From the NCBI RefSeq assembly GCF_041902385.1, contig NZ_CP169244.1:3224001-3288000 (forward strand): 64,000 nt of DNA, given 5' to 3'. A program made the position numbers and the translations under genes. Below, in pieces: positions 38,415 to 47,564 of this stretch. Source of the DNA: Arcticibacter sp041902385 (GTDB lineage Bacteria; Bacteroidota; Bacteroidia; Sphingobacteriales; Sphingobacteriaceae). How positions within the stretch are numbered: the first letter of the stretch is position 1; every line of letters starts with the position of its first letter. Below the pieces are notes generated by a model. It made no database searches, was not told where the DNA came from, and saw only the letters and a program-made list of their open reading frames with translations.

Positions 38415-41400
38415 TTAAAAGGTCAAATTTACGCCGAAGAGATAGTTCCGGGTAGAAGGGGCATTCGTCCCAATTGTAAGCAGTCGGGGCTTATAAGTTG
38501 TAGTTACAGCTGCGTTCTCGTCACCTAAGGAGTTTGTTTCCGGATCCATTCCGGATTCATCATGATAAGGGGAGAAGAGAACGAAGGGATTCTGAACCAT
38601 TGCATACGCTCTCAATCTGTCGACGCCTGCTTTTTTTAACCAACCGCTATTCTGAAAGTTGTAACCTAAAGATATGGTCCTGATTTTCAGATAAGAGGCG
38701 CTAAAATATCCTAGTGTACTCCCGTGCTCAGGGTTGTCGCCTCCTTTGCCTCCAGGTTTCGGGTATTTGGCATCAGTGTTTTCGGGAGTCCAGTAGTCTA
38801 CCTTCACATTTCCGCGTCTGCCGGTCAGCATGTTTAGGTACCCTGAAGACGAATAAAGGGTGCTTATCAAAATTCCACCGCTTTTGAAAGCTCCAATAGC
38901 ACTGAGGTCAAAGCCCTTATATGCCAGTCGTGTGTTAAACCCGCCTTCGAATTTCGGATCTACTTTAATGACCTGCCTGTCCAGAGGCCCGACAGGCCTC
39001 ACAGGTGAGCCATCCGCATTATAATCACCAGTATATTTCACTTTGATCATACCCACGTTGCCACCGGGTTCAAATTGGGTAAGGAAAGGATCGCCTTCCT
39101 GCCATAGGCCGATCTTCTCGTAGTCGTAGATGACGTTGATCGGCTGACCGACGAAGAACCAACTACCTTCATCCCGCGGTAATCCTGAAGCAAGTGAAGT
39201 TAACTTATTTCGATTGCCATAGAGATTTATACCAGCTTCCCATGTTAATCCATTCTTATTGCTTAAGATGACGCCGTTTAGTGAAAGCTCAAGACCTTTG
39301 TTTTCTGTGGACCCAACGTTGGACATCACACTGTTCACTCCTGAGGTCCCGGGAAGGGGCAGAGGGACGAGAATGTCTTTGGTTTTGGTTGTATAGTATT
39401 CTATTGTACCTGAGAGACGGTTATTCAGAAACGCAAAGTCGAGACCGTAGTTGGTTGTCTTCGAGTACTCCCAGCCAAGATTAGGGTTCGGAAGCTGCGA
39501 TGCAAAATAGCCGGTGTTGTAGGCAGTAGGCCCAAAGTTGTAGGGCCGGGTGTCGAGCAAGCCGAGAGTGGAATACGGAAGTATAGCTTGATTTGAGGTC
39601 TGGCCATAGCCAACACGCAGTTTCAGCATGTTTACAAAATCCAGGCCCTTCATAAAGGATTCCCTTCCAACGTTCCATCCCACGGACACGGCAGGATAAG
39701 TATGCCACTTATGTCCTGGTGCTAACCTGGACGATCCATCAGACCGTACAGTTGCCGAAATCATATAACGGTCGTCATACGAGTACATGACACGCCCCAT
39801 CCACGACATAAGGCCACTCAGTTCATATTTCTGGTCGCCGGGGGCAACCGTAATCTCACCCGCGGCCTGACCTAAGTTGTAAAATTGAAACGATTCCAGG
39901 GGAATATCCTTCGCTGCCATCCTGGATCTGTTAAACTTATTCTGAGATGCAGAATACAAGCCCACAGCATTGACCTGGTGTTTGCCGGCAAAAGTCCGGT
40001 CGTAGGTGAGGAGATTCTCAATCGTCCAGTCAGCTACGTGAGAATTGGTCACGCTCGCAGTGGATACGGTAAGGGGGTTAGAGGCAGTGATTCCCTGGCC
40101 TGTGAAGTCTCCCCCGTTACTCTGCCGGTAATTTAAGCCAAGGTTGGCACGGTATTTTAAACCATCAATGCCAGGTACTTTTACCTCTGCGTATGCGCTG
40201 TTATAGGATGCAAAAGCCCTGGTTTCACTAAGCCATTTATCTCTTAAGTCTTCTACAATGTCTCTTGAATATGACCACTGCTCATCTAAAGGCATCCTGA
40301 TTGTTCTTTTCCAGCTGCCATCTGCATTGTATGGATTCGCAATTGGCGACATTGAAAGTACACCGTAGATGCCCACATTAGAGCCTTCGCTTTTATTATA
40401 ATTGTTGTTAGTAGTAAAGCCTACCCGAAAGAGTTTACCTAAATTCTGGTCTATTGCCGCACGTAAGGAGTACCGGCTGTATTGTTGTGTAGGGATAACG
40501 CCCTGGTCCTTGTAATAGCCCGCACTTACGTTATAGCTACCGTCCTGGGTGCCACCCATGATACCTAAATCCTGACTGTTTGTCATACCGGTACGATAGA
40601 GAAGGTCTTGCCAGTCTGTATTCACGTCATCAAACTCGTCCTGCGAGTTGGAGTACTGTCCGGCAGCTTTTCTCAGCGCTACGTATTCCTGTCCGTTCAT
40701 CATCGGGAATGGGGCAAACAGTTTTTTCGCGCCAATAAAGCTGTTGTAGTTTAGTTTTGCTTTTTGTCCGGCTTGTCCCTTGTTTGTCGTGACTAAGATC
40801 ACGCCATTGGCACCTCTTGAACCGTAGATGGCGGTTGCAGAGGCATCTTTTAAGATGTCGACGCTCTTAATGTCATTTGGGTTAAGGTCGCCGATCTGCC
40901 CTGGAAAGGGAATTCCGTCGAGGACAACCAGCGGGTCATTGGTGGCGTTGAGGGAACGAACTCCACGAATGCGGATTTGCATCTGAGCCCCAGGCTTGGA
41001 AGACGTTTGCGCGAACTGGACACCGGGCAGCCGCCCTTGCAACGCTTGTGAGATATTTGCGGCGGGAACATCGCGAATAGCTTCTCCGCGAATCGATGCA
41101 ACAGAGCCGGTCACTGCTTCTTTTCGCTGATTTCCGTACCCGATTACCACAACTTCTTCAAGGCTCCGGCTGCTGGGAACCATTTTAATCGAAAGAGGAC
41201 CTTGCCCCTCGATTCTTACCTCCTGTGAGTTATAGCCTACGAACGATACAACAAGCGTCTGTTCCGCTGCTCGCACCGTCATGGCGAACTTTCCATTGAT
41301 ATCAGTAGTGGCTGAGCCACTTCCTGATTTGGCTTTTAGCGTTGCTCCTGGCAGTGGTTCATTTTTTTCATCTACCACTGTTCCTCTGATCTGTTTTGTC

Positions 41401-41486
41401 TGCGCATAGGCTGCGACTGAAAGCATCAGGGAGAAAAAGATTAGGAGTAGGCTCTTTCTATAATGGTTTAATAGTAGTTTATTCAT
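38415..41486 (-). CDS. SusC/RagA-family TonB-linked outer-membrane transporter
   Basis: 1023 residues: a signal peptide (about 1-28), a carboxypeptidase-like CNA-B domain (GTVVDEKNEPLPGATLKAKS, about 35-110), the plug with EEVVVIGYGNQ and the strand DASATAIYGSRGANGVILVT, and a 22-strand barrel ending in YLFGVNLTF. It imports oligosaccharides by TonB energy with the SusD protein encoded next to it. No lyase or hydrolase of a known CAZyme family adjoins this pair; the closest candidates are the alpha/beta hydrolase and the hybrid regulator. Confidence 0.95.
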   Translation of the reverse strand: MNKLLLNHYRKSLLLIFFSLMLSVAAYAQTKQIRGTVVDEKNEPLPGATLKAKSGSGSATTDINGKFAMTVRAAEQTLVVSFVGYNSQEVRIEGQGPLSIKMVPSSRSLEEVVVIGYGNQRKEAVTGSVASIRGEAIRDVPAANISQALQGRLPGVQFAQTSSKPGAQMQIRIRGVRSLNATNDPLVVLDGIPFPGQIGDLNPNDIKSVDILKDASATAIYGSRGANGVILVTTNKGQAGQKAKLNYNSFIGAKKLFAPFPMMNGQEYVALRKAAGQYSNSQDEFDDVNTDWQDLLYRTGMTNSQDLGIMGGTQDGSYNVSAGYYKDQGVIPTQQYSRYSLRAAIDQNLGKLFRVGFTTNNNYNKSEGSNVGIYGVLSMSPIANPYNADGSWKRTIRMPLDEQWSYSRDIVEDLRDKWLSETRAFASYNSAYAEVKVPGIDGLKYRANLGLNYRQSNGGDFTGQGITASNPLTVSTASVTNSHVADWTIENLLTYDRTFAGKHQVNAVGLYSASQNKFNRSRMAAKDIPLESFQFYNLGQAAGEITVAPGDQKYELSGLMSWMGRVMYSYDDRYMISATVRSDGSSRLAPGHKWHTYPAVSVGWNVGRESFMKGLDFVNMLKLRVGYGQTSNQAILPYSTLGLLDTRPYNFGPTAYNTGYFASQLPNPNLGWEYSKTTNYGLDFAFLNNRLSGTIEYYTTKTKDILVPLPLPGTSGVNSVMSNVGSTENKGLELSLNGVILSNKNGLTWEAGINLYGNRNKLTSLASGLPRDEGSWFFVGQPINVIYDYEKIGLWQEGDPFLTQFEPGGNVGMIKVKYTGDYNADGSPVRPVGPLDRQVIKVDPKFEGGFNTRLAYKGFDLSAIGAFKSGGILISTLYSSSGYLNMLTGRRGNVKVDYWTPENTDAKYPKPGGKGGDNPEHGSTLGYFSASYLKIRTISLGYNFQNSGWLKKAGVDRLRAYAMVQNPFVLFSPYHDESGMDPETNSLGDENAAVTTTYKPRLLTIGTNAPSTRNYLFGVNLTF

Positions 41487-42018
41487 TAGTTTCTAATTGA
41501 AGGTTTAAAACTGTTTAGACATAAATAATAAATATTCCCGTGAATTAAGTGGGACCTCTGATATACCTTTTCATAGCACTAGGTTAATTGGTGTTAGCTT
41601 TCTTTTTCGAATTACAATTTTGCAAATCTTGCATTGTCCCTTGTCCACCGGACCAAGCAAATTCGGTTCCCTCTAGAAATTTCCTTCCTTTTATTCGGTA
41701 CAACGCAATCGGTTACAAAGGCTAAAGTAGCGCGGAGAGCACGAAGCGGTGGTGACGAATCGTCAATTTTGTAGAAGAGATGTTCAAATCTGAGTTACTT
41801 CCCTTGGGCCATTCTAACCGATTCTTTCTCTGGATCAGTATCTGGAAATCCTGTGAGTTTGGGCATACACCATATGTGCGCCTTGATAAAATCTGACTTC
41901 TTCTTGTTTGTCTGAAGACCTGAGGTTGACCTGTTAACTTTACTTAGCCATATAATGAAGCGACTCAGACAAATGTCGAGGGTCTGCCAGCAACATCGTA
42001 TTTTTATTTTCACAACTT
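41487..42018. other. About 530-bp divergent intergenic region between susC and the GntR gene
   Basis: No credible gene; a 76-codon frame on the minus strand (41795-42025) has no recognisable features and covers the regulator's promoter. No good -7 match was found for the leftward susC gene, in keeping with an activator-dependent promoter. Confidence 0.45.
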
Positions 42019-42049
42019 TTTGCACTTCTAAATCTTTTGTCTATTTTTG
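42019..42049 (+). promoter_or_regulatory. Bacteroidota-type promoter of the alginate locus regulator
   Basis: TTTG at 42019-42022 (-33) and TATTTTTG at 42042-42049 (-7), spaced by 19 bp, give the consensus arrangement. Transcription would start near 42055, inside the first operator. Confidence 0.75.
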
Positions 42050-42073
42050 GTCAACCAATAATTGGTCAACCAA
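42047..42073. promoter_or_regulatory. Two tandem GntR/FadR-type operators overlapping the start codon
   Basis: TTGGTCAACCAA occurs twice, at 42047-42058 and 42062-42073, 15 bp apart. Each is a dyad of TTGGT and ACCAA around two bases, the pattern of FadR-subfamily operators. The first overlaps the promoter -7 element and start site; the second ends on the A of the ATG at 42073. This strongly suggests negative autoregulation by the GntR protein encoded here. Confidence 0.8.
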
Positions 42074-42819
42074 TGAATCCTTTTATAGATACCATCAAAG
42101 CAATAGAGGTAGAATCTCCGGTCGATAAGATTATTAGACAGCTTAAACAGCTGATAGTCTCTGGTCAGTTGAAACCAGGAGACAGACTTCCCGCAGAGCG
42201 CTCTCTTGCAGAGAAATTCGGCGTGGGGCGTAGCTATGTCCGCGAAGCTATTTTAAAACTCGAATTTTACGGGCTCTTGAGGACAAGTCCTCAGAGTGGG
42301 ACCTACGTGTCCGGCTTGAGCATTAATATTCTCGATAATCTTCTTACTGACGTCATTAATTTCAATAAGGACGATTTTAACGCTCTTATTGAAGCTCGTT
42401 ATTATCTGGAATTGACAGCTGTACGTGTTGCAGCAGAAAGAAGGACGACAGAGGATCTTTTATCAATGGGGCAAGCCCTCGACGAGTATGAAACGAAGGT
42501 TAACAAAGGGCTAAATGGAGTGGAAGAAGATCTTTTATTTCACATTAAGATCGCCAGATCAACCAAAAACCCGGTCATTGAATCGATGATGCTGATCCTT
42601 GTACCCGACTTAATCAAGAGTATAAATGAGAATAAGGTCTGCGGAGAAGAAAGAGGAATCCTTTCCATTCCCGAACATCGTGCCATTCTAAAAGCACTTG
42701 AAGAAGGCGATTCAGTTGCAGCAGAAAATGCGATGGCGATCCACTTAGACGAGATATTCCAGATTAGCCGTGCCGGCTACGGAGCGAAGCAGCTTCTGAA
42801 GGAGCACAAGAACGAGTAG
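42073..42819 (+). CDS. GntR/FadR-family transcriptional regulator of the alginate locus
   Basis: 248 residues: a winged helix-turn-helix (about 15-75; LKPGDRLPAERSLAEKFGVG is the recognition region) and an FCD-type ligand-binding domain (about 95-235) with conserved EARYYLELTAVRVAAER and the metal/ligand histidines HIKIA, PEHRAIL and IHLDEI. The ATG at 42073 (MNPFIDTIKAIEVESPVDKI) is preferred to an in-frame ATG at 42037, because the operators lie between them. It probably senses an alginate breakdown product such as DEH or KDG and derepresses the locus; this is inferred from position and family. Confidence 0.88.
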   Translation: MNPFIDTIKAIEVESPVDKIIRQLKQLIVSGQLKPGDRLPAERSLAEKFGVGRSYVREAILKLEFYGLLRTSPQSGTYVSGLSINILDNLLTDVINFNKDDFNALIEARYYLELTAVRVAAERRTTEDLLSMGQALDEYETKVNKGLNGVEEDLLFHIKIARSTKNPVIESMMLILVPDLIKSINENKVCGEERGILSIPEHRAILKALEEGDSVAAENAMAIHLDEIFQISRAGYGAKQLLKEHKNE

Positions 42820-42871
42820 ACCAGGTCTGAAGGTAAGTTAAGAAAGCCAGTTAAACTAAAATATTGACGAA

Positions 42872-45010
42872 ATGAACTACTTAAAAAAAGTGGTACTTGT
42901 ATTCTTTTGCATTAACATTTCTCTGCTTCATGCCCAAAAGCATCCGAACATCATGCTCACGAAAGACAATATCGCGGGTGTGAGGGAAGGGTGCACCAAA
43001 TACCCTCTGCTGCAGAAATCGTTTGAACAGATGAAGGCAGACGCAGACAAGGCTTTGCAGGGAAAAATCTATATACCCGTTCCTCAGGATGGTGGCGGAG
43101 GCCCTTCTCATGAGCAACATAAAAAGAACTACCAAAATATTCTGGCCTGTGGTGTCGCCTATCAGATAACAGGAGAAGCCAAATATGCAGCTTACGTCAA
43201 AGACATGCTGCTTGGTTATGCCGCTCAATATGAAAAATGGCCGCTTAAGCATCCTAAAAGTAAAATCAGTAATCAGACGGGACGGATTTTCTGGCAGATA
43301 CTGAATGACTGCGTATGGCAGGTGAATGTGATTCAGGGATACGACCTGGTTTATGACGCCATAGCGCCAGGTGACAGGAAAACCATTGAGAATAAACTTT
43401 TTGTTCCCGTCGTCCGGTTCATCACCCAAAGCTCTGCAGAGACATTTAACAGGATACATAACCATGGCACCTGGGCTGTCGCCGCGGTGGGATTAACCGG
43501 ATACGTATTAAATAAACCGGACTACGTGGAAATTGCTTTGAAGGGCTCTGATAAGTCGGGTAAGTCGGGTTACCTGGCGCAGCTTGATCAACTGTTTTCG
43601 CCGGATGGATACTACACGGAAGGTCCCTACTATCAAAGATATGCCCTATTGCCCTTTGTGATTTTTGCGAAGGCCATTAATCAGTATCAGCCAGCGCTCA
43701 GTATCTATAATTACAGAAATAATATTCTGCGCAAGGCGATTAATACGTCACTTCAAAGCAGCTATACAAACGGCGCTTTCTTCCCTATTAATGATGCGAT
43801 TAAGAACAAGACGGTTGAATCAGGAGAGCTGGTTTATGGCGTCGACCTGGCTTATGCCGAGATGGGCGGGGGAGAAGATCTTCTCGATGTGGCGCAAAGG
43901 CAAGGCAGGGTGGTGGTATCGGATGCCGGACTGAAAGTAGCGAAAGATATCGCTGAAGGAAAAACAAAGCCCTTTAACTATAAATCTCTTTTTATAAGCG
44001 ACGGGCCGGCAGGAAATGAAGGAGGACTCGGGGTGCTTCGTTCTGGCACAAATCAGGATCAGCAATGCCTGGTGTTTAAAGCCGCTTCGCAGGGAATGGG
44101 GCACGGGCATTTCGACCGTTTGAATATCCTTTACTACGACAATGGGTCTGAAGTATTTTCAGACTACGGAGCCGCACGCTTCATTAACATTGAATCGAAA
44201 AACGGGGGAGAATACCTCCCGGAAAATAGAACATGGGCGAAGCAAACTGTTGCTCATAATACAATTACTGTAGACAAAACGTCTGCATTCAAGGCCAATG
44301 CAGATGTAGCTCAGCAATATCATCCTGAGGTGCTTTATTTCAGAGGCGAAGGAGACATTCAGGTGATCAGTGCGAAAGAGGAAAATGCCTGGAAGGGAGT
44401 ATCGCTGACCCGGACTTCCGCTCTTGTGCGCGTTCCTGAATTGTCAAAGGCCCTGCTCGTTGACGTTTTTAAAGCTGAATCCGCCGTACAGCATCAGTAT
44501 GACCTTCCGTTCTGGTATAACGGATATATTACCGATGCCTCTTTTAAGATAAATCCTGATACTAAAGGATTGAAGCCGGCCGGAGAGAAATACGGTTATC
44601 AGCACTTATGGCTGAACAGTACTGACTCTGTTCCCGGTGCTGCCGGTTACATCACTGTAATGAATAACCTGCGTTTCTATACCACACATTTTTGCGGAAG
44701 TTCAGCCTTGAATGTTCAGCTTGCAACCATTGGTGCTAATGACCCCAATATGAACCTCTTCGGCGGAAAGGCTTTCATTCTGTCGCAGCCCTCGGTCAGT
44801 GATCAAACCTTTATATCCCTGACTGAGAGTCACGGAAAAGTAGATCCTGTAGTCGAAACCACATCTGGTGCCGCGAGTTCGGTGTCATCACTTAAGCTTC
44901 TCAGCTCCGGCAAACAGCAAACCAGCTTTTCCTTCGATGTAAAGGGCAAGAGATATCGGATTGACATTCACTATAACGATAAGAGCAATTTTATTCAATT
45001 AACAAAATAA
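42872..45010 (+). CDS. Polysaccharide lyase family 17 oligoalginate lyase
   Basis: 712 residues with a signal peptide (about 1-21). An alpha/alpha-barrel alginate_lyase domain (about 60-370) is followed by a heparinase II/III-like beta domain. Active-site features of Alg17C-like enzymes are visible: NRIHNHGTWAV (Asn-His), DGYYTEGPYYQRYAL (catalytic Tyr) and GMGHGHFDRLNILYY (His of the metal site). The enzyme releases monomeric unsaturated uronate (DEH) from oligoalginate ends, probably in the periplasm. It starts 52 bp after the GntR gene, in the same operon. Confidence 0.94.
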   Translation: MNYLKKVVLVFFCINISLLHAQKHPNIMLTKDNIAGVREGCTKYPLLQKSFEQMKADADKALQGKIYIPVPQDGGGGPSHEQHKKNYQNILACGVAYQITGEAKYAAYVKDMLLGYAAQYEKWPLKHPKSKISNQTGRIFWQILNDCVWQVNVIQGYDLVYDAIAPGDRKTIENKLFVPVVRFITQSSAETFNRIHNHGTWAVAAVGLTGYVLNKPDYVEIALKGSDKSGKSGYLAQLDQLFSPDGYYTEGPYYQRYALLPFVIFAKAINQYQPALSIYNYRNNILRKAINTSLQSSYTNGAFFPINDAIKNKTVESGELVYGVDLAYAEMGGGEDLLDVAQRQGRVVVSDAGLKVAKDIAEGKTKPFNYKSLFISDGPAGNEGGLGVLRSGTNQDQQCLVFKAASQGMGHGHFDRLNILYYDNGSEVFSDYGAARFINIESKNGGEYLPENRTWAKQTVAHNTITVDKTSAFKANADVAQQYHPEVLYFRGEGDIQVISAKEENAWKGVSLTRTSALVRVPELSKALLVDVFKAESAVQHQYDLPFWYNGYITDASFKINPDTKGLKPAGEKYGYQHLWLNSTDSVPGAAGYITVMNNLRFYTTHFCGSSALNVQLATIGANDPNMNLFGGKAFILSQPSVSDQTFISLTESHGKVDPVVETTSGAASSVSSLKLLSSGKQQTSFSFDVKGKRYRIDIHYNDKSNFIQLTK

Positions 45011-45016
45011 TTAATC

Positions 45017-45349
45017 ATGATAAAGAGCAGTTTATTTCAGATTGAACAGGATATCGCCTGGGAGAAAGCAGGAGAAGGAATACAAAGGCAAATCTATGGA
45101 TATGATGATCAGATTATGCTGGTGAAAGCAAAATTTGAGGCAGGCGCTGTAGGCGTCTTACATCAGCATTATCACAGCCAGGTAACCTATGTGGAAAGCG
45201 GCGTGTTCGAAATGTCCATTGGTGACGAAAAGAAGATCTTGAAGAAAGGCGACGGGTATTATATCCCTCCTCATGTGGTTCATGGCTGTTTGTGTGTAGA
45301 GGCAGGCCTTCTGATTGACGTCTTCAGCCCCCACCGCGAAGATTTTTAA
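45017..45349 (+). CDS. kdgF: KdgF-like cupin protein
   Basis: 110 residues of a single cupin barrel. The metal motif LHQHYHSQVTYVESG (about 48-62) and the second histidine region YIPPHVVHGC (about 84-93) match KdgF, which speeds ring opening of 4,5-unsaturated uronate monomers to DEH. It starts 6 bp after the PL17 gene, whose monomer product is its expected substrate. Cytosolic or periplasmic location is not certain; no signal peptide is seen. Confidence 0.9.
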   Translation: MIKSSLFQIEQDIAWEKAGEGIQRQIYGYDDQIMLVKAKFEAGAVGVLHQHYHSQVTYVESGVFEMSIGDEKKILKKGDGYYIPPHVVHGCLCVEAGLLIDVFSPHREDF

Positions 45350-45375
45350 AAAAATAACCTCATAAAATTAATTAA

Positions 45376-46262
45376 ATGAAAAGGATTTTTATAACGACCT
45401 GTTGTTTGCTATGCCTCGTTTTTATGGCAAAAGCCCAGGATTCCGGGTTCAAACCGGTTGAATACCCGGAAGGATATAGCTCAAAGTTAAACGTTGTTTA
45501 CACAAGTGTCAACGGATGGGATGGAAAGATGGACCTTTATCTTCCTTCCAAAGAAAAAGGACCTTCTCCTGTTGTCATCAACATTCACGGAGGCGGATGG
45601 AATAAAGGATCAAAAGAGTCGCAGACCGGCTTCAATACTTGGTTTAAAAAAGGATATGCGGTAGCAAATATCGCTTATCGCCTTGTTCAGGTAGCACCGG
45701 CTCCTGCGGCTATAGAAGACACCCGTTGTGCTCTTATTTACCTGATTAAAAATGCGAAAGAGTTAAATATTGATGTTAACAGAATTGTCATAATGGGCGG
45801 ATCTGCTGGTGGTCACCTGGCTCTTATGGGGGGACTTTTGGAGAATAACCACATTTTCGATACCAATTGTAAAGGGGTGGAGAATATCAAGGTCGCTGCC
45901 ATTATAGATAAATACGGTATTGCCGATGTTAACGACTGGTCATATGGCCCTAACATTACAAGCAAATCAGCAACATGGTGGCTGGGAGAAAAAGCAAAAG
46001 ATAAAGCTTTTATCGCCTCTGTTTCTCCAATCACTTATGTAAAGAAAACAAGCCCTCCTACATTCATTGTACACGGGGATGCAGATCCCACTGTTCCATA
46101 TCAGCAGTCGGTAGAACTCCACAAGAAGTTGCAGGAAGCTGGAGTTAAAACCGAGTTTATGACAGTTGAAGGGGGCTTGCACGGCAAGTTCCCGAAAGAA
46201 AAAATTCAGAAGTAAATGCCCGTATCATGGAGTTCCTTAAAGGGCTTGGGATTCATAAATAA
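45376..46262 (+). CDS. Secreted alpha/beta hydrolase (esterase) of the alginate locus, frameshifted at the C-terminus
   Basis: A signal peptide (about 1-21, FMAKAQ) and an Abhydrolase_3/BD-FAE-like fold: oxyanion HGGGWNKG (about 72-79), nucleophile GGSAGGH (about 144), acid HGDADPTVPY and histidine GGLHGKF. The frame ends at 46215. A single missing base at about 46209-46212 hides the true tail VNARIMEFLKGLGIHK, which ends at 46262, for 295 residues. Inside an alginate operon it may remove acetyl groups from mannuronate, but other esters are possible and no direct evidence exists here. Confidence 0.8.
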
Positions 46263-46273
46263 TTCGTGCCGAT

Positions 46274-47554
46274 ATGAAGCTCAAAGGTTTAAGGTGGTAT
46301 ATTATCCTGCTGATCGGACTGGCGACAGTGATCAATTATATCGACAGGAGTGCCATCAATATTATGTGGCCCTATATATATCATGAATTTGGTATAGCGG
46401 ATATCGATAGTAAAAGTACGCTTGCTCTGATCACAACTTTCTTTATGCTGGCTTATGCGCTGGGGCAGACGTTCACAGGAAAGCTGATGGACTCTATCGG
46501 GACGCGGCTGGGCATGGCCGTATCAATAGCGGGATGGAGTATTTCGATCGCCTTGCACGCACTTGCCCGTTCGCTTTTTTCCTTCAACATTTTCCGTTTC
46601 TTTCTAGGCTTTTTTGAGGCTGGTAACTGGCCAGGAGCAACCAAGAGCAACGCAGAATGGTTTCCCGCAAAAGAGAGGGCTATAGCACAGGGTATTTTCG
46701 GTGCCGGAGCATCTTTAGGATCCGTCGTCTCGGCACCTGTCATCGCACTGCTTTTTATTGCCTTTGGCTGGAAAGCGACGTTCCTCTTGATCGGAGGACT
46801 GGGGCTGATCTGGGTGATCCCCTGGTTAGTGGTGAACAAAGCCAATCCCGACAAACACCCCTGGATCACGAAGGAAGAAAAGGAACATATCCTGTCATGC
46901 GAGGTAGCATCGCCTGATGCTGCATTGAATGCTCCCGTGCTCACCTGGTCTGAACTGTTAAAGATCAGAAGTACATGGGGTATTATTCTTGGTCGCTTCT
47001 TTATAGATCCGGTATGGTGGCTGTTTGTTACCTGGTTACCTACTTTTTTGAAAGAGCAGTTTCTGTTCGATATCAAGCAAATCGGTGCGTTTACCTGGGT
47101 TCCTTACCTGTTTGCTGCTATAGGAAGTTTAAGCGGTGGGTTTTACTCGTCGAGGCTGGTAAAGAACGGCGTGGAGCCGGAGAAAGCCAGAAAGAGTGCG
47201 GTGACAGTAGGTTGTGTCCTCATGCTGGGCGCCCTGCTTGCGATCCTGTTTTATTTAAGCTCGCTTAAAGAGCAACCGATGCTCGCTATGTGCCTGATTG
47301 GAATCACTCTCTTTGGATTTCAATTCCTGATCGGGAACCTTCAGACTTTACCCAGTGATTATTTCAATGGTAAAAACGTGGGGACCGTAGCAGGTATGGG
47401 AGGAACAGCAGCAGTAGTGGGCACGCTCTTTACGACATGGGCGGTGCCGGTGATTACGAGGACAAGCTACGTGTCGTTTTTCGTTCTGGCAGCAGTACTT
47501 GTACCCGTTACATGGCTGTCAGTCAAATTTATGAGTTCGAAAAAACTAAATTAA
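46274..47554 (+). CDS. MFS transporter, hexuronate (ExuT-like) family
   Basis: 426 residues with 12 membrane segments. The opening RWYIILLIGLATVINYIDRS and FFLGFFEAGNWPGATKSNAE are typical of the anion:cation symporter family, which takes up hexuronates and related sugar acids. Here it probably brings DEH or other unsaturated monomers from the periplasm into the cytosol. It lies between the esterase and SDR genes in the same operon. Confidence 0.9.
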   Translation: MKLKGLRWYIILLIGLATVINYIDRSAINIMWPYIYHEFGIADIDSKSTLALITTFFMLAYALGQTFTGKLMDSIGTRLGMAVSIAGWSISIALHALARSLFSFNIFRFFLGFFEAGNWPGATKSNAEWFPAKERAIAQGIFGAGASLGSVVSAPVIALLFIAFGWKATFLLIGGLGLIWVIPWLVVNKANPDKHPWITKEEKEHILSCEVASPDAALNAPVLTWSELLKIRSTWGIILGRFFIDPVWWLFVTWLPTFLKEQFLFDIKQIGAFTWVPYLFAAIGSLSGGFYSSRLVKNGVEPEKARKSAVTVGCVLMLGALLAILFYLSSLKEQPMLAMCLIGITLFGFQFLIGNLQTLPSDYFNGKNVGTVAGMGGTAAVVGTLFTTWAVPVITRTSYVSFFVLAAVLVPVTWLSVKFMSSKKLN

Positions 47555-47564
47555 TATTACTAAA

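Noticed and set aside
46453..47076. 207-codon frame opposite the MFS transporter gene
   Set aside because: Antisense of membrane-helix codons; no motif.
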